Origin: Gracilibacillus lacisalsi DSM 19029
GTDB taxonomy: Bacteria; Bacillota; Bacilli; Bacillales; Amphibacillaceae
Length of the DNA stretch: 64,000 bases
Assembly (NCBI RefSeq): GCF_000377765.1
Contig: NZ_KB898666.1
Span: 1-64,000 of the forward strand
Reading direction: 5' to 3'
Below the pieces are notes generated by a model that was given only the letters and a program-made list of their open reading frames with translations, was not told the origin of the DNA and did no database searches. Each line of letters begins with the position of its first letter. The stretch's first letter is position 1. Shown piece by piece: positions 46,181-56,603 of this stretch. Both the position numbers and the translations under genes were made by a program.

Positions 46181-47086
46181 ATGATTGTACGAGCATTGAA
46201 AAAACCATTTGAACTAAAAGTTTTTGAAGCTTTAGAATCCAGGATTACGTTTTCGAGCAAAGAGCTTAAATACTGTCACAATCTGAAACAAGGTTATCAA
46301 GGGGAACAGCGATTCGAGCAAATATTGAAAAAAGATTTAGATGACCACTTGCTAGTGCTCAGTGATTTAAGATTTGAAATAGGCACAACCACATTTCAAA
46401 TTGATTCTATCATACTATCAGGTACCACTCTTTACTTCTTCGACGTTAAAAACTTTCCTGGCGACTATCAATATTTAGATAAACGGTTGTATAAGCTACC
46501 GGGTAAGGAAGTCAGTAACCCTTTGCTTCAACTGAAACGTAATGAAACATTGATGCCACAAGTCTTGCTAGAGCTTCATATTGATTTACCAATGGAATGT
46601 TTTGATGTTTTTATCAACCCCGAGTTCACCCTCTACCAAGCTCCATTGAATCAGCACTTTATTTTTCCTACACAAGTTCGCAAATTCATCGACAACATGA
46701 ATCACAAGCCTCCTGTAACATCACAACAACACAAGTTAGCACAACATCTGATCACTAGAGATATTGGAGATTATCCTTATCCCAGAATACCAACATTCGC
46801 ATATAAAGAGTTAAAAAAGGGCTTGCGCTGCGTTAATTGTAATGATATCTCCATTAATATTAATGGGAGAAATTGCTTCTGTTCCAAGTGTGAACATGAA
46901 GAATCAGTTGCTGATGCTCTCTTACGAAACATTAAAGAACTATGTTTACTATTTCCAGACCAGAAAATAACTACTAACCTTGTATATGAGTGGTGTGGTA
47001 AGGGTTATTCTAAAAAAAGTATCAAACGCTTTTTGGAAAGATATTTTAAAAGTGTTGGGAATCATAAATGGGTTTATTATGTATGA
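46181..47086 (+). CDS. NERD-domain protein with C-terminal zinc ribbon
   Basis: This 301-residue protein. A NERD nuclease-related domain (about 38-150) shows QGEQRFEQIL, the acidic/Q-D motif FQIDSIIL and FFDVKN, the expected active-site pattern E...D...xxK. A four-cysteine ribbon follows (RCVNCND and CFCSKCEH, about 224-247) and then a short helical C-terminal domain. The function of NERD proteins in Bacillus is unproven; nuclease activity is inferred from the fold. Probably cotranscribed with pspC. Confidence 0.88.
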   Translation: MIVRALKKPFELKVFEALESRITFSSKELKYCHNLKQGYQGEQRFEQILKKDLDDHLLVLSDLRFEIGTTTFQIDSIILSGTTLYFFDVKNFPGDYQYLDKRLYKLPGKEVSNPLLQLKRNETLMPQVLLELHIDLPMECFDVFINPEFTLYQAPLNQHFIFPTQVRKFIDNMNHKPPVTSQQHKLAQHLITRDIGDYPYPRIPTFAYKELKKGLRCVNCNDISININGRNCFCSKCEHEESVADALLRNIKELCLLFPDQKITTNLVYEWCGKGYSKKSIKRFLERYFKSVGNHKWVYYV

Positions 47087-47138
47087 TTACGGGTAAACAC
47101 AAATTATTGTAGACAACTTTGTAGAAAATTCAACTATT

Positions 47139-47355
47139 GTGTCCATAAGATTAATTCTTATGGACACTTTTTTGCTTTTTTTAATTTTTTTGACCGTAAG
47201 ATTGATTCTTACGGACACTTCCTAGAAGATTTTGTATTTTTTGTCTATAAGAATGATTCTCACGGACACTTTTGTTGATTGTATAACAATTTTGTCTGTA
47301 AGATTGATTCTTATGGACATTTCTTATGGAACATTTTATTTTTTGTCCGTAAGAT
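47139..47355. repeat. array of 27-bp palindromes at an exact 51-bp period
   Basis: Four full units start at 47140, 47191, 47242 and 47293, and a half unit at 47344, each exactly 51 bp apart. The unit is a 27-bp near-perfect palindrome, TGTCCGTAAGA-TTGAT-TCTTACGGACA type, with variants. The 24-bp intervals differ and are T-rich. No cas gene is nearby. It lies between the convergent NERD and murB genes, where hairpins followed by T runs could also end transcription. Confidence 0.9.
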
Positions 47356-47374
47356 CAAAGGTTAAAACTCTAAT

Positions 47375-48277
47375 TCAGTCTTCCCCCAATATCCTAACTT
47401 CCCGCTCTAGATCCACACCGAATTTTTCTTTTACTTCGCGTTGGATCATTTCGATTACAGAGATATAGTCAGTAGCTGTCGCATTGTTTTTGTTTACAAT
47501 GAATCCTGCATGTTTAGTGGATACTTCTGCTCCGCCGACACCTTTTCCTTGTAATTCACTGTCTTGAATCAGCTTTCCTGCAAAGTATCCTGGTGGTCGC
47601 TTGAATACACTGCCGCAAGATGGGTATTCTAACGGTTGCTTGGATTCTCGTTTGTAGGTTAAATCGTCCATCACTGCTTTGATTTCATGGTAATCACCGA
47701 TTTCTAAGCTAAAGGTCGCTTCTAATACAATATAGCCTTTTTCAGCAATATTACTCGTACGGTATGCTAAGTCAAAAGCGTCAGCCGATAAGCGATGTAC
47801 GTCTCCGGCAGAATCAACAACAAGGGCGCTTTCTAAGCAATCTTTCACCTCTCCACCATAGGCACCGGCATTCATATATAATGCACCGCCTACTGTTCCA
47901 GGAATTCCGCAGGCAAACTCTAATCCGGTTAAATGTTCTCTCAAAGCAAATTGTGATGCATCGATTATACGGGCTCCACTCTCTGCAATCACTTTATTCC
48001 CTTCTCTTTTAATACCTGTAAATTTTTTTAAACTTAAGACAAGTCCTCGTATTCCACCATCTCTCACGATTACATTGGAACCATTGCCCAACAATGTAAA
48101 AGGGACCTCTGTTTTATTAGCATAGCGGATGATTTCCTGAACTTCTTCGACGGTAGAAGGTGTTACAAAGAAGTCAGCTTTTCCACCTAACTTCGTATAG
48201 GTATGATTCTTTAATTCTTCATCTATCAAAATATGTTCTGGATTTATAATATTTCGTAACTCTTTTAAGATACTCAT
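47375..48277 (-). CDS. murB: UDP-N-acetylenolpyruvoylglucosamine reductase
   Basis: This 300-residue FAD enzyme of the short, type IIa group has GNGSNVIVRDGG, GIPGTVGGALYMNAGAYGGE and the YPSCGSVFKRPPG serine loop. It makes UDP-MurNAc for peptidoglycan. AAAGGATT precedes the ATG. Single gene, divergent from gbsR. Confidence 0.96.
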   Translation of the reverse strand: MSILKELRNIINPEHILIDEELKNHTYTKLGGKADFFVTPSTVEEVQEIIRYANKTEVPFTLLGNGSNVIVRDGGIRGLVLSLKKFTGIKREGNKVIAESGARIIDASQFALREHLTGLEFACGIPGTVGGALYMNAGAYGGEVKDCLESALVVDSAGDVHRLSADAFDLAYRTSNIAEKGYIVLEATFSLEIGDYHEIKAVMDDLTYKRESKQPLEYPSCGSVFKRPPGYFAGKLIQDSELQGKGVGGAEVSTKHAGFIVNKNNATATDYISVIEMIQREVKEKFGVDLEREVRILGED

Positions 48278-48475
48278 GTGCGATCAATCCTTTAATTTTC
48301 TATTGTGTAATGCCACACAATTAATCTTTATTATAGCAATAACAAAATATGAACTGCAAACATGAAAAATAATGGAATAGTCAAATGGTTTGTTATAGAA
48401 GGTTGCATTTTTTAATTATTTTATTTAATATGTATAGTATAAATTGAACAATTTGAACAAAAGGTTGTGACTAGT

Positions 48476-49024
48476 ATGAAAAATGAAGAAGAAATATTGG
48501 CGCACTCAAGAGACATGATGATTAGTGCAATCGCTCAAACGATGGTTATCTATGGAGTGACCCCATCTGTTGGACGGATATATGGCGTGCTTTACTTTTC
48601 CACCGAACCCATGAGTTTGGATGATATTAAAACACAGGTAGCAATGAGTAAAGCTAGTGTTAGCAATGGAATGAGAGAGCTATTAGAGACAGAAATGGTC
48701 ATTAAAGTTTGGAAAAAAGGAGATCGAAAAGATCATTATGTTGCTGAGAAAGATTTTCTTAAAAATTTTCTTTCCTTCTTTATCAAAAAAATCCGCCATG
48801 AACGAAATTTGATAATAAAAGCTACCGAACAAGCACAACCTAATTTAGAAAAGATTGCTACCAATTCAGAGGATAAACAATTGAAAGAAGAGGCAAGGAA
48901 AGACCTTGACCTAATCAAGGAGTCTTATTCCTATTTCGAATGGACGATGCAACTTGCAAACGCCATGGAATCAGGTGAAATATTCAATTTCATCCCTAAG
49001 AATCCAGAAAAAAAGGAGGAATAA
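48476..49024 (+). CDS. gbsR: GbsR-family transcriptional regulator
   Basis: This 182-residue winged-helix protein has YGVTPSVGRIYGVLYFS, MSKASVSNGMRELLE and KVWKKGDRKDHYVAEKDF, closely like B. subtilis GbsR, the choline-sensing repressor of glycine betaine synthesis and choline uptake. The length also fits. The ATG at 48476 follows AAAAGGTTG. It heads a three-gene cluster with a hydrolase and an OpuAC-like lipoprotein, so it probably responds to a quaternary amine. Confidence 0.85.
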   Translation: MKNEEEILAHSRDMMISAIAQTMVIYGVTPSVGRIYGVLYFSTEPMSLDDIKTQVAMSKASVSNGMRELLETEMVIKVWKKGDRKDHYVAEKDFLKNFLSFFIKKIRHERNLIIKATEQAQPNLEKIATNSEDKQLKEEARKDLDLIKESYSYFEWTMQLANAMESGEIFNFIPKNPEKKEE

Positions 49025-49025
49025 C

Positions 49026-49682
49026 ATGAATCTAGACAAAACCGCTTTAGTACTGATTGACCTCCAAAAGGAAAGTAATTTTGATCTTCAGCAAATGGAG
49101 CAGGTTATTCAAAATGCTAAAACGTTAATTGATGGTTTCAGAACAAAGAATATTCCAATTATTTATACTCGTCAGGTCAATCGAGCAGATGGCGTCGGGC
49201 TTTCTTTAGGGGAACCGTTAAATGAGGATGGAACTCCTTATTTTTACAATTCCGATAACGATAACGTGGAAATTATCGACGAAATCAAGCCAGAAGATGG
49301 AGACATCATCATTGATAAATATCGTTGGAGTGCCTTCTATCAGACAAGCTTAGACCTTATGCTCCAAAGTTTACAAGTAGAACATATAGTAATTGGCGGT
49401 GTCGTTACGGATGGCTGTTTGTTTACCTCTGTATATGACGCTTATTTTCGAGACTATGATATCCACCTTGTCAAAGATATTTGTGCAGCATCCAATGAAG
49501 GTGCCCACATGTCATCATTAATGATTTTAGCTAATTGGGTATACAACTTGAAAATATATGATACAGATAATATGTTGAAACGAATCAACGGAGAAGCGTA
49601 TAACGCTTGGGAATCAGATAAAGTGGATTCTTTACACTTTACTCCTGAAAACATGAGGGAAGTTTTTCACAACATTGAATAA
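49026..49682 (+). CDS. Isochorismatase-family cysteine hydrolase
   Basis: This 218-residue protein has the D-K-C triad of the family: LVLIDLQKES (Asp), DKYRWSAFY (Lys) and GGVVTDGCLFTSVYDAY (Cys), with the cis-peptide VV. Relatives include nicotinamidases, N-carbamoylsarcosine amidases and ureidoacrylate hydrolases; the substrate cannot be read. The ATG is 1 base after the gbsR stop with AAGGAGG. Context suggests amide hydrolysis of a betaine-like compound. Confidence 0.88.
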   Translation: MNLDKTALVLIDLQKESNFDLQQMEQVIQNAKTLIDGFRTKNIPIIYTRQVNRADGVGLSLGEPLNEDGTPYFYNSDNDNVEIIDEIKPEDGDIIIDKYRWSAFYQTSLDLMLQSLQVEHIVIGGVVTDGCLFTSVYDAYFRDYDIHLVKDICAASNEGAHMSSLMILANWVYNLKIYDTDNMLKRINGEAYNAWESDKVDSLHFTPENMREVFHNIE

Positions 49683-49698
49683 CAGGAGGAGATAACGA

Positions 49699-50577
49699 AT
49701 GAAAAAAATATTACTATTATTTTTAACGGCGATTATTTTGCTAGTGACGACTGCTTGTGGTAATAACGAAACTGATAATAATGCAGAAAATGAAGAGAAG
49801 GGAACTATTACACTTGGACAAACACCGTGGTCAAGTACTGCCCCACCTACTCAAATCGCTAAACAAATTTTAGAAGAGCAAGGTTATGAAATAGAAATAA
49901 AGAAAACATCACAGCCTGTAATATGGGAAGGTATGCAAAGCGAAGAGATCGACTTCTTTATGGATGCTTGGTTACCATATACAGAAGCAGCGAGATGGGA
50001 AGAATTTGAGGATGATCTTGTTAAAGTAGCAACAAGCTACGAAAATGCCAAGCTTGGTTGGGTTGTTCCTTCTTATGTAGAAGAGGATAATGTTGAAGAA
50101 TTACTTGATCAAGTAGAAAAATATGACGGACAAATCGTGACCATTGCTGAAGGTGCAGGAATTGTCACGATTTCCAAAGAATTGATGGAAGGTTTTAACT
50201 TTGAGGAAGCAGGATTTGATCTCGCTACATCTAGTGAAGGAGCGATGATTTCCGTAGTAGAAGAAAAAATTAGTAGTCAAGAACCTGTTGTATTTACTGC
50301 TTGGCGACCTCATTCCATATTTGCACGTCATGACTTAAAATTCTTGGAAGGCCAAGAAGACTACTTTAAAGCAGATAACGTCTATGTTTTATCTTATAAT
50401 GGGATTGAAGAAAAGTACCCAGAAGCATATGATATTCTATCGAACTGGAGCATCCCTATCGATGATATCGAAGCAATGATATTGGAAAATGAAGAGAATG
50501 GAACTTCTTTCGAAGAGCTAGCATCACAATGGATAGAAGAAAACCAAGATCAAGTAGATGAAATGGTTGAACAATAA
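49699..50577 (+). CDS. OpuAC-like glycine betaine/proline-binding lipoprotein
   Basis: This 292-residue protein has a lipoprotein signal with lipobox TTAC (about residues 17-20) and an OpuAC-type substrate-binding domain (GQTPWSSTAPPTQIAKQIL, QPVIWEGMQSEEIDFFMDAW, FTAWRPHSIF). Tryptophans that may cage a quaternary amine are present. No ABC ATPase or permease is adjacent, so it must deliver to a transporter elsewhere or act as a sensor. Third gene of the gbsR cluster. Confidence 0.9.
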   Translation: MKKILLLFLTAIILLVTTACGNNETDNNAENEEKGTITLGQTPWSSTAPPTQIAKQILEEQGYEIEIKKTSQPVIWEGMQSEEIDFFMDAWLPYTEAARWEEFEDDLVKVATSYENAKLGWVVPSYVEEDNVEELLDQVEKYDGQIVTIAEGAGIVTISKELMEGFNFEEAGFDLATSSEGAMISVVEEKISSQEPVVFTAWRPHSIFARHDLKFLEGQEDYFKADNVYVLSYNGIEEKYPEAYDILSNWSIPIDDIEAMILENEENGTSFEELASQWIEENQDQVDEMVEQ

Positions 50578-50586
50578 GTCAGAACA

Positions 50587-50627
50587 AGATCCCCGTTTCT
50601 CATATGAATGAGAGCGGGGATCTTTCT
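50587..50627. terminator. bidirectional terminator after the gbsR cluster and argF
   Basis: AGATCCCCG.TTCTCAT/ATGAGA.CGGGGATCT is a long stem with TTTCTCTTT on the plus side, between convergent genes. Confidence 0.88.
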
Positions 50628-50629
50628 CT

Positions 50630-51565
50630 TTAGCCCATCAATGCAACCATTAATGCTTTTTGTGCATGTAATCTGTTTTCCGCTTCTTGAAAAACAACCG
50701 ATTGTGGTCCATCAATAATTTCTGCAGTTACTTCTTCTTCTCTGTGAGCAGGTAAGCAATGCATAAAAATGGCATCCTGTTTGGCATGGGAGAACAATTT
50801 CTTATTGACTTGATAATGGGTAAAAGCTTTCTCACGTTCCTTTTGTTCTGCTTCTTGACCCATGCTTGCCCATACATCGGAGTATATTACATCAGCATCC
50901 TTCACAGCTTCTACAGCATCTTCGGTTACCAGTACTTCACTACCATCTGCAAAAGACTGTGCTTGCTCCACTATCTCATCATGGGGCTGATAGCCCTTCG
51001 GTGCCGCAACAGCAACGTCCAAGCCCATTTTTGCACAACCGATCATTAAAGAATGAGCCATATTGTTGCCATCACCAATATAAGCAAGCTTTAAGCCTTC
51101 CAATTTCCCCTTTTCCTCTTTAATAGTTTGCAAATCAGCTAATACTTGGCAAGGGTGATAATCATCCGTTAAGCCATTTATCACAGGAATGGAGGCATTC
51201 TTTGCTAAATCTACAACGTCTTGTTGCGAAAAGGTTCGAATCATTATCCCATCTAAATAGCCGGACAATACTTTAGCCGTATCGGAAATCGGCTCGCCTC
51301 TACCTAATTGGATATCATTAGAACTTAAAAATAAACCCATTCCACCTAGCTGATAAATCCCTGTTTCAAATGATACACGGGTACGAGTGGATGATTTCTC
51401 AAAAATCATCCCTAGTGTTTTTCCTTTTAACGGTTGATACAACTCACCGTTTTTCTGTTTTTCTTTGATCTGTACTGCCAACTCTAATATATATGCTATT
51501 TCAGCTTTGGAATAATCTGCAAGTGTCAGGAGATCTTTCCCCTTTAATTGTTCTTTTATACTCAC
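50630..51565 (-). CDS. argF: Ornithine carbamoyltransferase
   Basis: This 311-residue protein has the carbamoyl-phosphate motif [21 protein letters not shown] and the ornithine motif [10 protein letters not shown]. The start is GTG overlapping the carB stop (GTGA). Third gene of carA-carB-argF. The route leads to citrulline. Confidence 0.97.
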   Translation of the reverse strand: MSIKEQLKGKDLLTLADYSKAEIAYILELAVQIKEKQKNGELYQPLKGKTLGMIFEKSSTRTRVSFETGIYQLGGMGLFLSSNDIQLGRGEPISDTAKVLSGYLDGIMIRTFSQQDVVDLAKNASIPVINGLTDDYHPCQVLADLQTIKEEKGKLEGLKLAYIGDGNNMAHSLMIGCAKMGLDVAVAAPKGYQPHDEIVEQAQSFADGSEVLVTEDAVEAVKDADVIYSDVWASMGQEAEQKEREKAFTHYQVNKKLFSHAKQDAIFMHCLPAHREEEVTAEIIDGPQSVVFQEAENRLHAQKALMVALMG

Positions 51566-54500
51566 GGCATCGCACGCTCCTTTTTGTTTAAGTCGAGTTT
51601 ATTGCTACGGTGATTCTGGATAGATTTCGGCGATTCAAGTTCTGTTCTAGTTGCTGCGATATAAGCACTTAACGTGTCATTCGCAGTAAAATGCAATGTA
51701 TCGGAACGTAATGCTGCCTCGCGTAATGAAACATGCTGATCCTTTTCACCAGTACGGTGTGTATCGGCAATAAAAGCATACTTCTCGTCTATACATTTTT
51801 GTTCTGCTTCTTCAAGTTTTGTGATCGTATTAACTTGGATACCATGTTCCGTTAATAGTGCTGCGGTTTCCTCATCAGCTTCAATAGCTGCTTTTATAGC
51901 AGTCAATTGTTCCTGAAGTTTTCCATCTATTTTAGCAAGCGATAAGAAAATGGTATCTTGTTCATGTAATGCTTTCAGACAATCTTCTTTCCAGCCAAAC
52001 GCTTTTGCCATTGCCTGCTCCACCGTTGAACCAAGTCCGATCGCTTCACCGGTTGATTTCATTTCGGGTCCTAGAATCGGGTCCAATCCTGGTAACTTGT
52101 TATTAGAGAATATCGGCATTTTCACTGCATAATAAGGTACTTCTTGATGGAGACCAAGCTTCCATTCTTGATCGCTCAATGGTTCTCCCATTTGTACACG
52201 AGTCGCCAAATCCACCATTGGAACCCCCGTAACCTTGCTTGCAATTGGCACGGTCCGCGAAGCACGTGGGTTCACTTCCAATACATAAATCGTTTTTCGG
52301 TCTTCACTTAAAACAAATTGGATATTCATAATCCCTTTGACATTTAGTTCTCGAGAAATTTTTTGTGCGTATAATTCAATCGTTTGTTTATGCTCTTCGG
52401 TCAAATTCGGTGCCGGGAAAATAGCCACACTATCACCAGAGTGCACCCCTGCTTTTTCCACATGTTCAAAAATACCCGGAATTAATACATCTGATCCATC
52501 ACAAATTGCATCAATTTCTACTTCATATCCTTCAATGTAACGATCAATTAATAATGGAAAAATCCGATTATCATGTGCTTTCGCCTGTAAATCAGCTAAA
52601 TATTCTACAAGTTGATTTTCATTATGCAAAATCACCATGTCCTGACCACCAATAACATAGGATGGACGCATTAAAATTGGATAGCCGATTTCTTTTGCGA
52701 CTGCTTTGGCATCCTCTACTGCCATTACAGTGTCACCTGGAATATGAGGAATATTTAACCGTTGTAACAGTTGATAAAATAAGTCACGATCTTCTACAGC
52801 TTCAATAGCTTCCAGTGCGGTACCAGCAATCTTAACGCCTGCTTTTTCTAAACCGTCCGCTAGATTAATTGCGGTTTGACCTCCGAATTGAACCAAGACA
52901 CTTTGAGCATTTTCCTTTTCAATGACATGTAACACATCTTCAACAGTTAATGGCTCAAAATAAAGGTGGTCTGCCGTGTTAAAGTCGGTACTTACGGTTT
53001 CAGGATTGTTATTAATAACAACCGCATCAATACCTTGACCTTGCAGAGACTTAGCAGCATGAACAGAGCAATAGTCGAATTCCACCCCTTGACCAATGCG
53101 AATTGGACCAGAGCCTAGCACAACCATCCGTTTATCTCCATCCAACGATTCTACCTCATCCCATTCATTCCAGGAGCTGTAGAAGTACGGTGTTTCTGCC
53201 GAAAATTCAGCAGCACAGGTATCAACCATTTTATAGGAAGGTGCCAGTTTTTCTGCTTTTATTTTCTGTTGAATCTTTGCTACGTCGACATGTAGCAGCT
53301 TAGCTAACGTAAGGTCAGAAATACCAAAAGCTTTCGCATCTTTTAAGTCTTGTTTCGTTATCGACTCCCAGTCTTTCGCTGCTATTTCTTTTTCCTTTGC
53401 AATCATTGCTTCTAGTTCATACAAAAAGTAATTATTAATCGCTGTAATGTCGTGGATCTCCTTCACTGTCATTCCCCTGCGTAAACCTTCTGCAACCACA
53501 AATAACCGCTCATCTGTCGCTTTATCTAGCGCGGTATGTAGTTCCTTTTCAGACAACTTTTCCATACCAGGTAAATGTAATGAATCGAGTCCAATTTCTA
53601 GTGAGCGAATCGCCTTATTGATTGCCATTGGAAAATTACGTGCCAGTGCCATCACTTCACCTGTCGCCTTCATTTGCGTACCTAAGAGACGGTCGGCTCC
53701 AGTAAATTTATCGAATGGCCAGCGTGGGATTTTGGCTGCAATGTAGTCAATCGCTGGCTCAAAGCTTGCATACGTATCTCCTGTAATCGGGTTAATCACC
53801 TCATCCAAGTAGTAACCTAGCGCTACTTTTGCCGCAATTCGTGCAATCGGATATCCAGTTGCTTTCGACGCTAACGCGCTGGAACGACTTACTCGCGGGT
53901 TTACTTCAATAATGATATAATCATCATTCTCCGGGTTCAGGGCAAATTGGATATTACATCCACCAATAACACCTAACTCGCGGATAACCCTTACTGATGA
54001 GGTACGAAGCATTTGATATTGACGATCTGTTAACGTTTGAGATGGTGCGACAACAATACTGTCTCCGGTATGGACTCCGACTGGATCAAAGTTTTCCATG
54101 TTACATACGATGATGCATGTATCATTTGAATCACGCATTACCTCATACTCAATTTCCTTCCAGCCTTTCACACTTTGCTCAATCAGCACTTGACTGATTG
54201 GACTATAGTGAAGCCCGTTTTTTACGATAGTACGTAATTCTGCTTCATTATTGACAATACCTCCACCAGCGCCACCTAATGTGTATGCAGGACGTACAAT
54301 CATCGGATAGCCAACTTTATCAGCAAAGCGAACAGCTTCGTCAACAGAAGAAGTGGAAAGACTCTCGGCAATTGGTTCGTCAATATCTTTCATCATCGAT
54401 TTAAAGATCTCACGGTCTTCCCCTTTTTGAATCGTTTCGAGCGGTGTTCCCAATAACGTAACATCGTATTTTTCCAACACACCCGCTTCATCTAATAAAA

Positions 54501-54798
54501 CAGCCATGTTAAGACCTGTCTGGCCACCTAAAGTAGGCAAAATACCATCAGGTCTTTCTTTTTCAATAATTTTTGTGATCGACTCACAGGTTAATGGTTC
54601 CAAATATACTTTATCTGCTATATTTTCGTCCGTCATAATTGTAGCAGGATTGTTATTAACCAAAATTACTTCTACGCCATCTTCTTGTAAAGCAAGACAT
54701 GCTTGGGTACCGGCGTAATCAAATTCGGCCGCCTGCCCAATCACGATTGGACCGGAGCCGATTACGAGTACTTTCTTTATGTCGTCTTTCTTAGGCAT
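51562..54798 (-). CDS. carB: Carbamoyl-phosphate synthase large subunit
   Basis: This 1078-residue protein has two duplicated ATP-grasp halves ([39 protein letters not shown]) and a C-terminal regulatory domain. Grouping with carA and argF suggests the arginine-specific enzyme rather than the pyrimidine paralogue. It overlaps carA by 8 bp and argF by 4 bp. Confidence 0.97.
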   Translation of the reverse strand: MPKKDDIKKVLVIGSGPIVIGQAAEFDYAGTQACLALQEDGVEVILVNNNPATIMTDENIADKVYLEPLTCESITKIIEKERPDGILPTLGGQTGLNMAVLLDEAGVLEKYDVTLLGTPLETIQKGEDREIFKSMMKDIDEPIAESLSTSSVDEAVRFADKVGYPMIVRPAYTLGGAGGGIVNNEAELRTIVKNGLHYSPISQVLIEQSVKGWKEIEYEVMRDSNDTCIIVCNMENFDPVGVHTGDSIVVAPSQTLTDRQYQMLRTSSVRVIRELGVIGGCNIQFALNPENDDYIIIEVNPRVSRSSALASKATGYPIARIAAKVALGYYLDEVINPITGDTYASFEPAIDYIAAKIPRWPFDKFTGADRLLGTQMKATGEVMALARNFPMAINKAIRSLEIGLDSLHLPGMEKLSEKELHTALDKATDERLFVVAEGLRRGMTVKEIHDITAINNYFLYELEAMIAKEKEIAAKDWESITKQDLKDAKAFGISDLTLAKLLHVDVAKIQQKIKAEKLAPSYKMVDTCAAEFSAETPYFYSSWNEWDEVESLDGDKRMVVLGSGPIRIGQGVEFDYCSVHAAKSLQGQGIDAVVINNNPETVSTDFNTADHLYFEPLTVEDVLHVIEKENAQSVLVQFGGQTAINLADGLEKAGVKIAGTALEAIEAVEDRDLFYQLLQRLNIPHIPGDTVMAVEDAKAVAKEIGYPILMRPSYVIGGQDMVILHNENQLVEYLADLQAKAHDNRIFPLLIDRYIEGYEVEIDAICDGSDVLIPGIFEHVEKAGVHSGDSVAIFPAPNLTEEHKQTIELYAQKISRELNVKGIMNIQFVLSEDRKTIYVLEVNPRASRTVPIASKVTGVPMVDLATRVQMGEPLSDQEWKLGLHQEVPYYAVKMPIFSNNKLPGLDPILGPEMKSTGEAIGLGSTVEQAMAKAFGWKEDCLKALHEQDTIFLSLAKIDGKLQEQLTAIKAAIEADEETAALLTEHGIQVNTITKLEEAEQKCIDEKYAFIADTHRTGEKDQHVSLREAALRSDTLHFTANDTLSAYIAATRTELESPKSIQNHRSNKLDLNKKERAMP

Positions 54799-55885
54799 GC
54801 TGTTTCTCTCCCTTAGTAATAAACTGCTGAATAAAATCTACGAATAAATGATGCGTGTCGATCGGACCAGGGTGCGCCTCAGGGTGAAATTGTACGGTCA
54901 TTAAAGGCTTCTTTTTATGTTTTAAACCTTCAACTGACTTATCATTAACATTTACGTGTGAAACGTACCAATTCTTCATATTTACAGAGTCATAGTCAAC
55001 TACATAGCCATGATTTTGCGATGTAATCATTACTTTACCAGTTTGTAAGTCTTTCACTGGATGATTACTGCCTCTGTGTCCATATGGTAAACGTTTAGTT
55101 GTTGCGCCATGTGCCAGTGCAATTAGCTGGTGCCCGAGACAAATACCCAGTGTCGGAAAGCTTTCCGATATTTGTTTAATGTTTTCCGATAAATGTGCCA
55201 ATGCTTGTGGGTCACCAGGGCCATTGGATAATAATACGCCATCTGGATCCAATGATTGAACCTCGATAAAAGTGGTATCATAAGGCACAACAGTAACGTC
55301 ACACCCCAATTCTAATAATGATTTAGCGATGGAATGCTTATAGCCAAAATCCATCAAGACCACATGTGGTGCTGGATGACTAATCGAAGTTTCTGTGCTG
55401 TAACTCTTTTTTTCCTTAACTGATACCGTTGAAACAATATTTGAATTAACGATAGTATCGACAGGCTTTTCGTTAGGATTCTGGGTTATCTTGCCATACA
55501 CTTCTCCATGTTCACGGATAATACGTGTCAGTGCTCTTGTATCAATATGAGAAAGTGCTGGAATATCGTGCTCCTCCAACATTTCCATTAGTGTATTTTT
55601 AGATTCATAGTGTTCTGGGTTATGACTAGGTGTTGAGATGATAAAACCTTTCAAAGATGGTTTAATACTTTCATAATCGATTTCGTTCCAGCCGTAGTTT
55701 CCGATTAACGGATAGGTCATGGTAACGATTTGACCTGCATATGATGGGTCTGTCATCACTTCCTGATAACCAGTCATCGCTGTATTAAATACAAGTTCCC
55801 CTTCTACTTCCTTATGTGTTCCAAGCCACTTACCTTCTAAAACATCCCCCGTATTTAAAACAAGATAACCTGTAGTTTCTGACAT
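54791..55885 (-). CDS. carA: Carbamoyl-phosphate synthase small subunit
   Basis: This 364-residue protein has a CPSase small-chain N-terminal domain (TGYQEVMTDPSYAGQIVTMT) and a class I glutamine amidotransferase domain with the catalytic GICLGHQLIALAHG and HPEAHPGP. It supplies ammonia to CarB. The start at 55885 follows GGAGGAGG. First gene of the operon, behind an ARG-box-like promoter. Confidence 0.97.
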   Translation of the reverse strand: MSETTGYLVLNTGDVLEGKWLGTHKEVEGELVFNTAMTGYQEVMTDPSYAGQIVTMTYPLIGNYGWNEIDYESIKPSLKGFIISTPSHNPEHYESKNTLMEMLEEHDIPALSHIDTRALTRIIREHGEVYGKITQNPNEKPVDTIVNSNIVSTVSVKEKKSYSTETSISHPAPHVVLMDFGYKHSIAKSLLELGCDVTVVPYDTTFIEVQSLDPDGVLLSNGPGDPQALAHLSENIKQISESFPTLGICLGHQLIALAHGATTKRLPYGHRGSNHPVKDLQTGKVMITSQNHGYVVDYDSVNMKNWYVSHVNVNDKSVEGLKHKKKPLMTVQFHPEAHPGPIDTHHLFVDFIQQFITKGEKQHA

Positions 55886-55957
55886 TGTGCTCCTCCTCCA
55901 ATATCTAGCAATATATGATCTCATTTCCCATTAGCTTCTCATCTTTAGTTATTTATA

Positions 55958-55986
55958 ATTATACTATATAATTTATATTTATGCAT
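55958..55986 (-). promoter_or_regulatory. carA promoter with ARG-box-like operator
   Basis: On the minus strand a -10 TATAAT (55958-55963) lies next to GCATAAATATAAATTATA (55967-55984), which resembles the ArgR/AhrC half-site CATGAATAAAAATTCAAG. The -35 element is weak. Repression by arginine is inferred. Confidence 0.5.
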
Positions 55987-56089
55987 TAATTTTTTGAAAT
56001 TTTTGAAGATCATTTTATCTTTGTTAAGAAGAACCAGGAAAGCCCACCTGTTCCTTTTCATTGGCCAAATTAATATATCGATTGTATAA

Positions 56090-56545
56090 AGTAGTTATTT
56101 TGAGATGGATATTGAACGTAACTACCGCTACGGCTTGCCCACTTCGCTTTCCGTGGGGCGTGTCTTCAGCTAACTATTGTAAAGAAGATCGCTTTACAAA
56201 AGTGGATCTTCAGATCACGCTGATCCCACAGGAGTCGAAGTGGACGCCTACGCTAATTCATGCTCTACCATGAATGTACTCGCTGACATTCCAATTTTAT
56301 TACACAGGTTAAGAAAGCTCGAGAAGTGAGCAGTCACAAACGTTGTAGAACAGTTTCATAGCGGAGGCCGTCCACTTCCACTCCTACGGGATGATTTTCG
56401 ACTAAGATCCACTTTGGTAAGTGCTCTTTGCTTATCAAAGTTAGCTTAGGCGAAAATCCCGTGGAAAGGGAAGTGGACAGCCGCAGCAATGGTTTCCTGT
56501 ACATGCTATTTCAAAATGGCTACTCTGCTTAACGCAGTCATTGCG
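56090..56545. repeat. inverted-pair intergenic repeat, copy A3
   Basis: It has the same plan as A1 and A2 but is more diverged. The left arm (about 56125-56265) has CCACTTCGCTTTCCGTGGGG and CCCACAGGAGTCGAAGTGGA. The right arm (about 56360-56490), inverted, has GTCCACTTCCACTCCTACGG and CCCGTGGAAAGGGAAGTGGA. Internal hairpins AAAGTGGATCTTCAG and GATCCACTTT recur. It separates carA from the argGH operon. Confidence 0.75.
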
Positions 56546-56562
56546 TTGATTTCTTTCCATTA

Positions 56563-56598
56563 AGAAAAAACGTAACTGAAAAGGATCAGCTACGTTTC
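56563..56598 (-). terminator. terminator after argH
   Basis: In the minus orientation AAACGTAGCTGA/TCAGTTACGTTTTTTC gives a stem with one mismatch and a T tract. Confidence 0.85.
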
Positions 56599-56603
56599 TT
56601 CTT

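Noticed and set aside
47139-47355. A CRISPR array
   Set aside because: Repeats differ from each other, intervals are low-complexity and T-rich, and no cas gene is in the window.
47232-47468. A 78-codon plus-strand frame
   Set aside because: It is built from the repeat array and the antisense end of murB.
56061-56273. A 70-codon plus-strand frame
   Set aside because: It is formed by the left arm of repeat A3 and has no family features.
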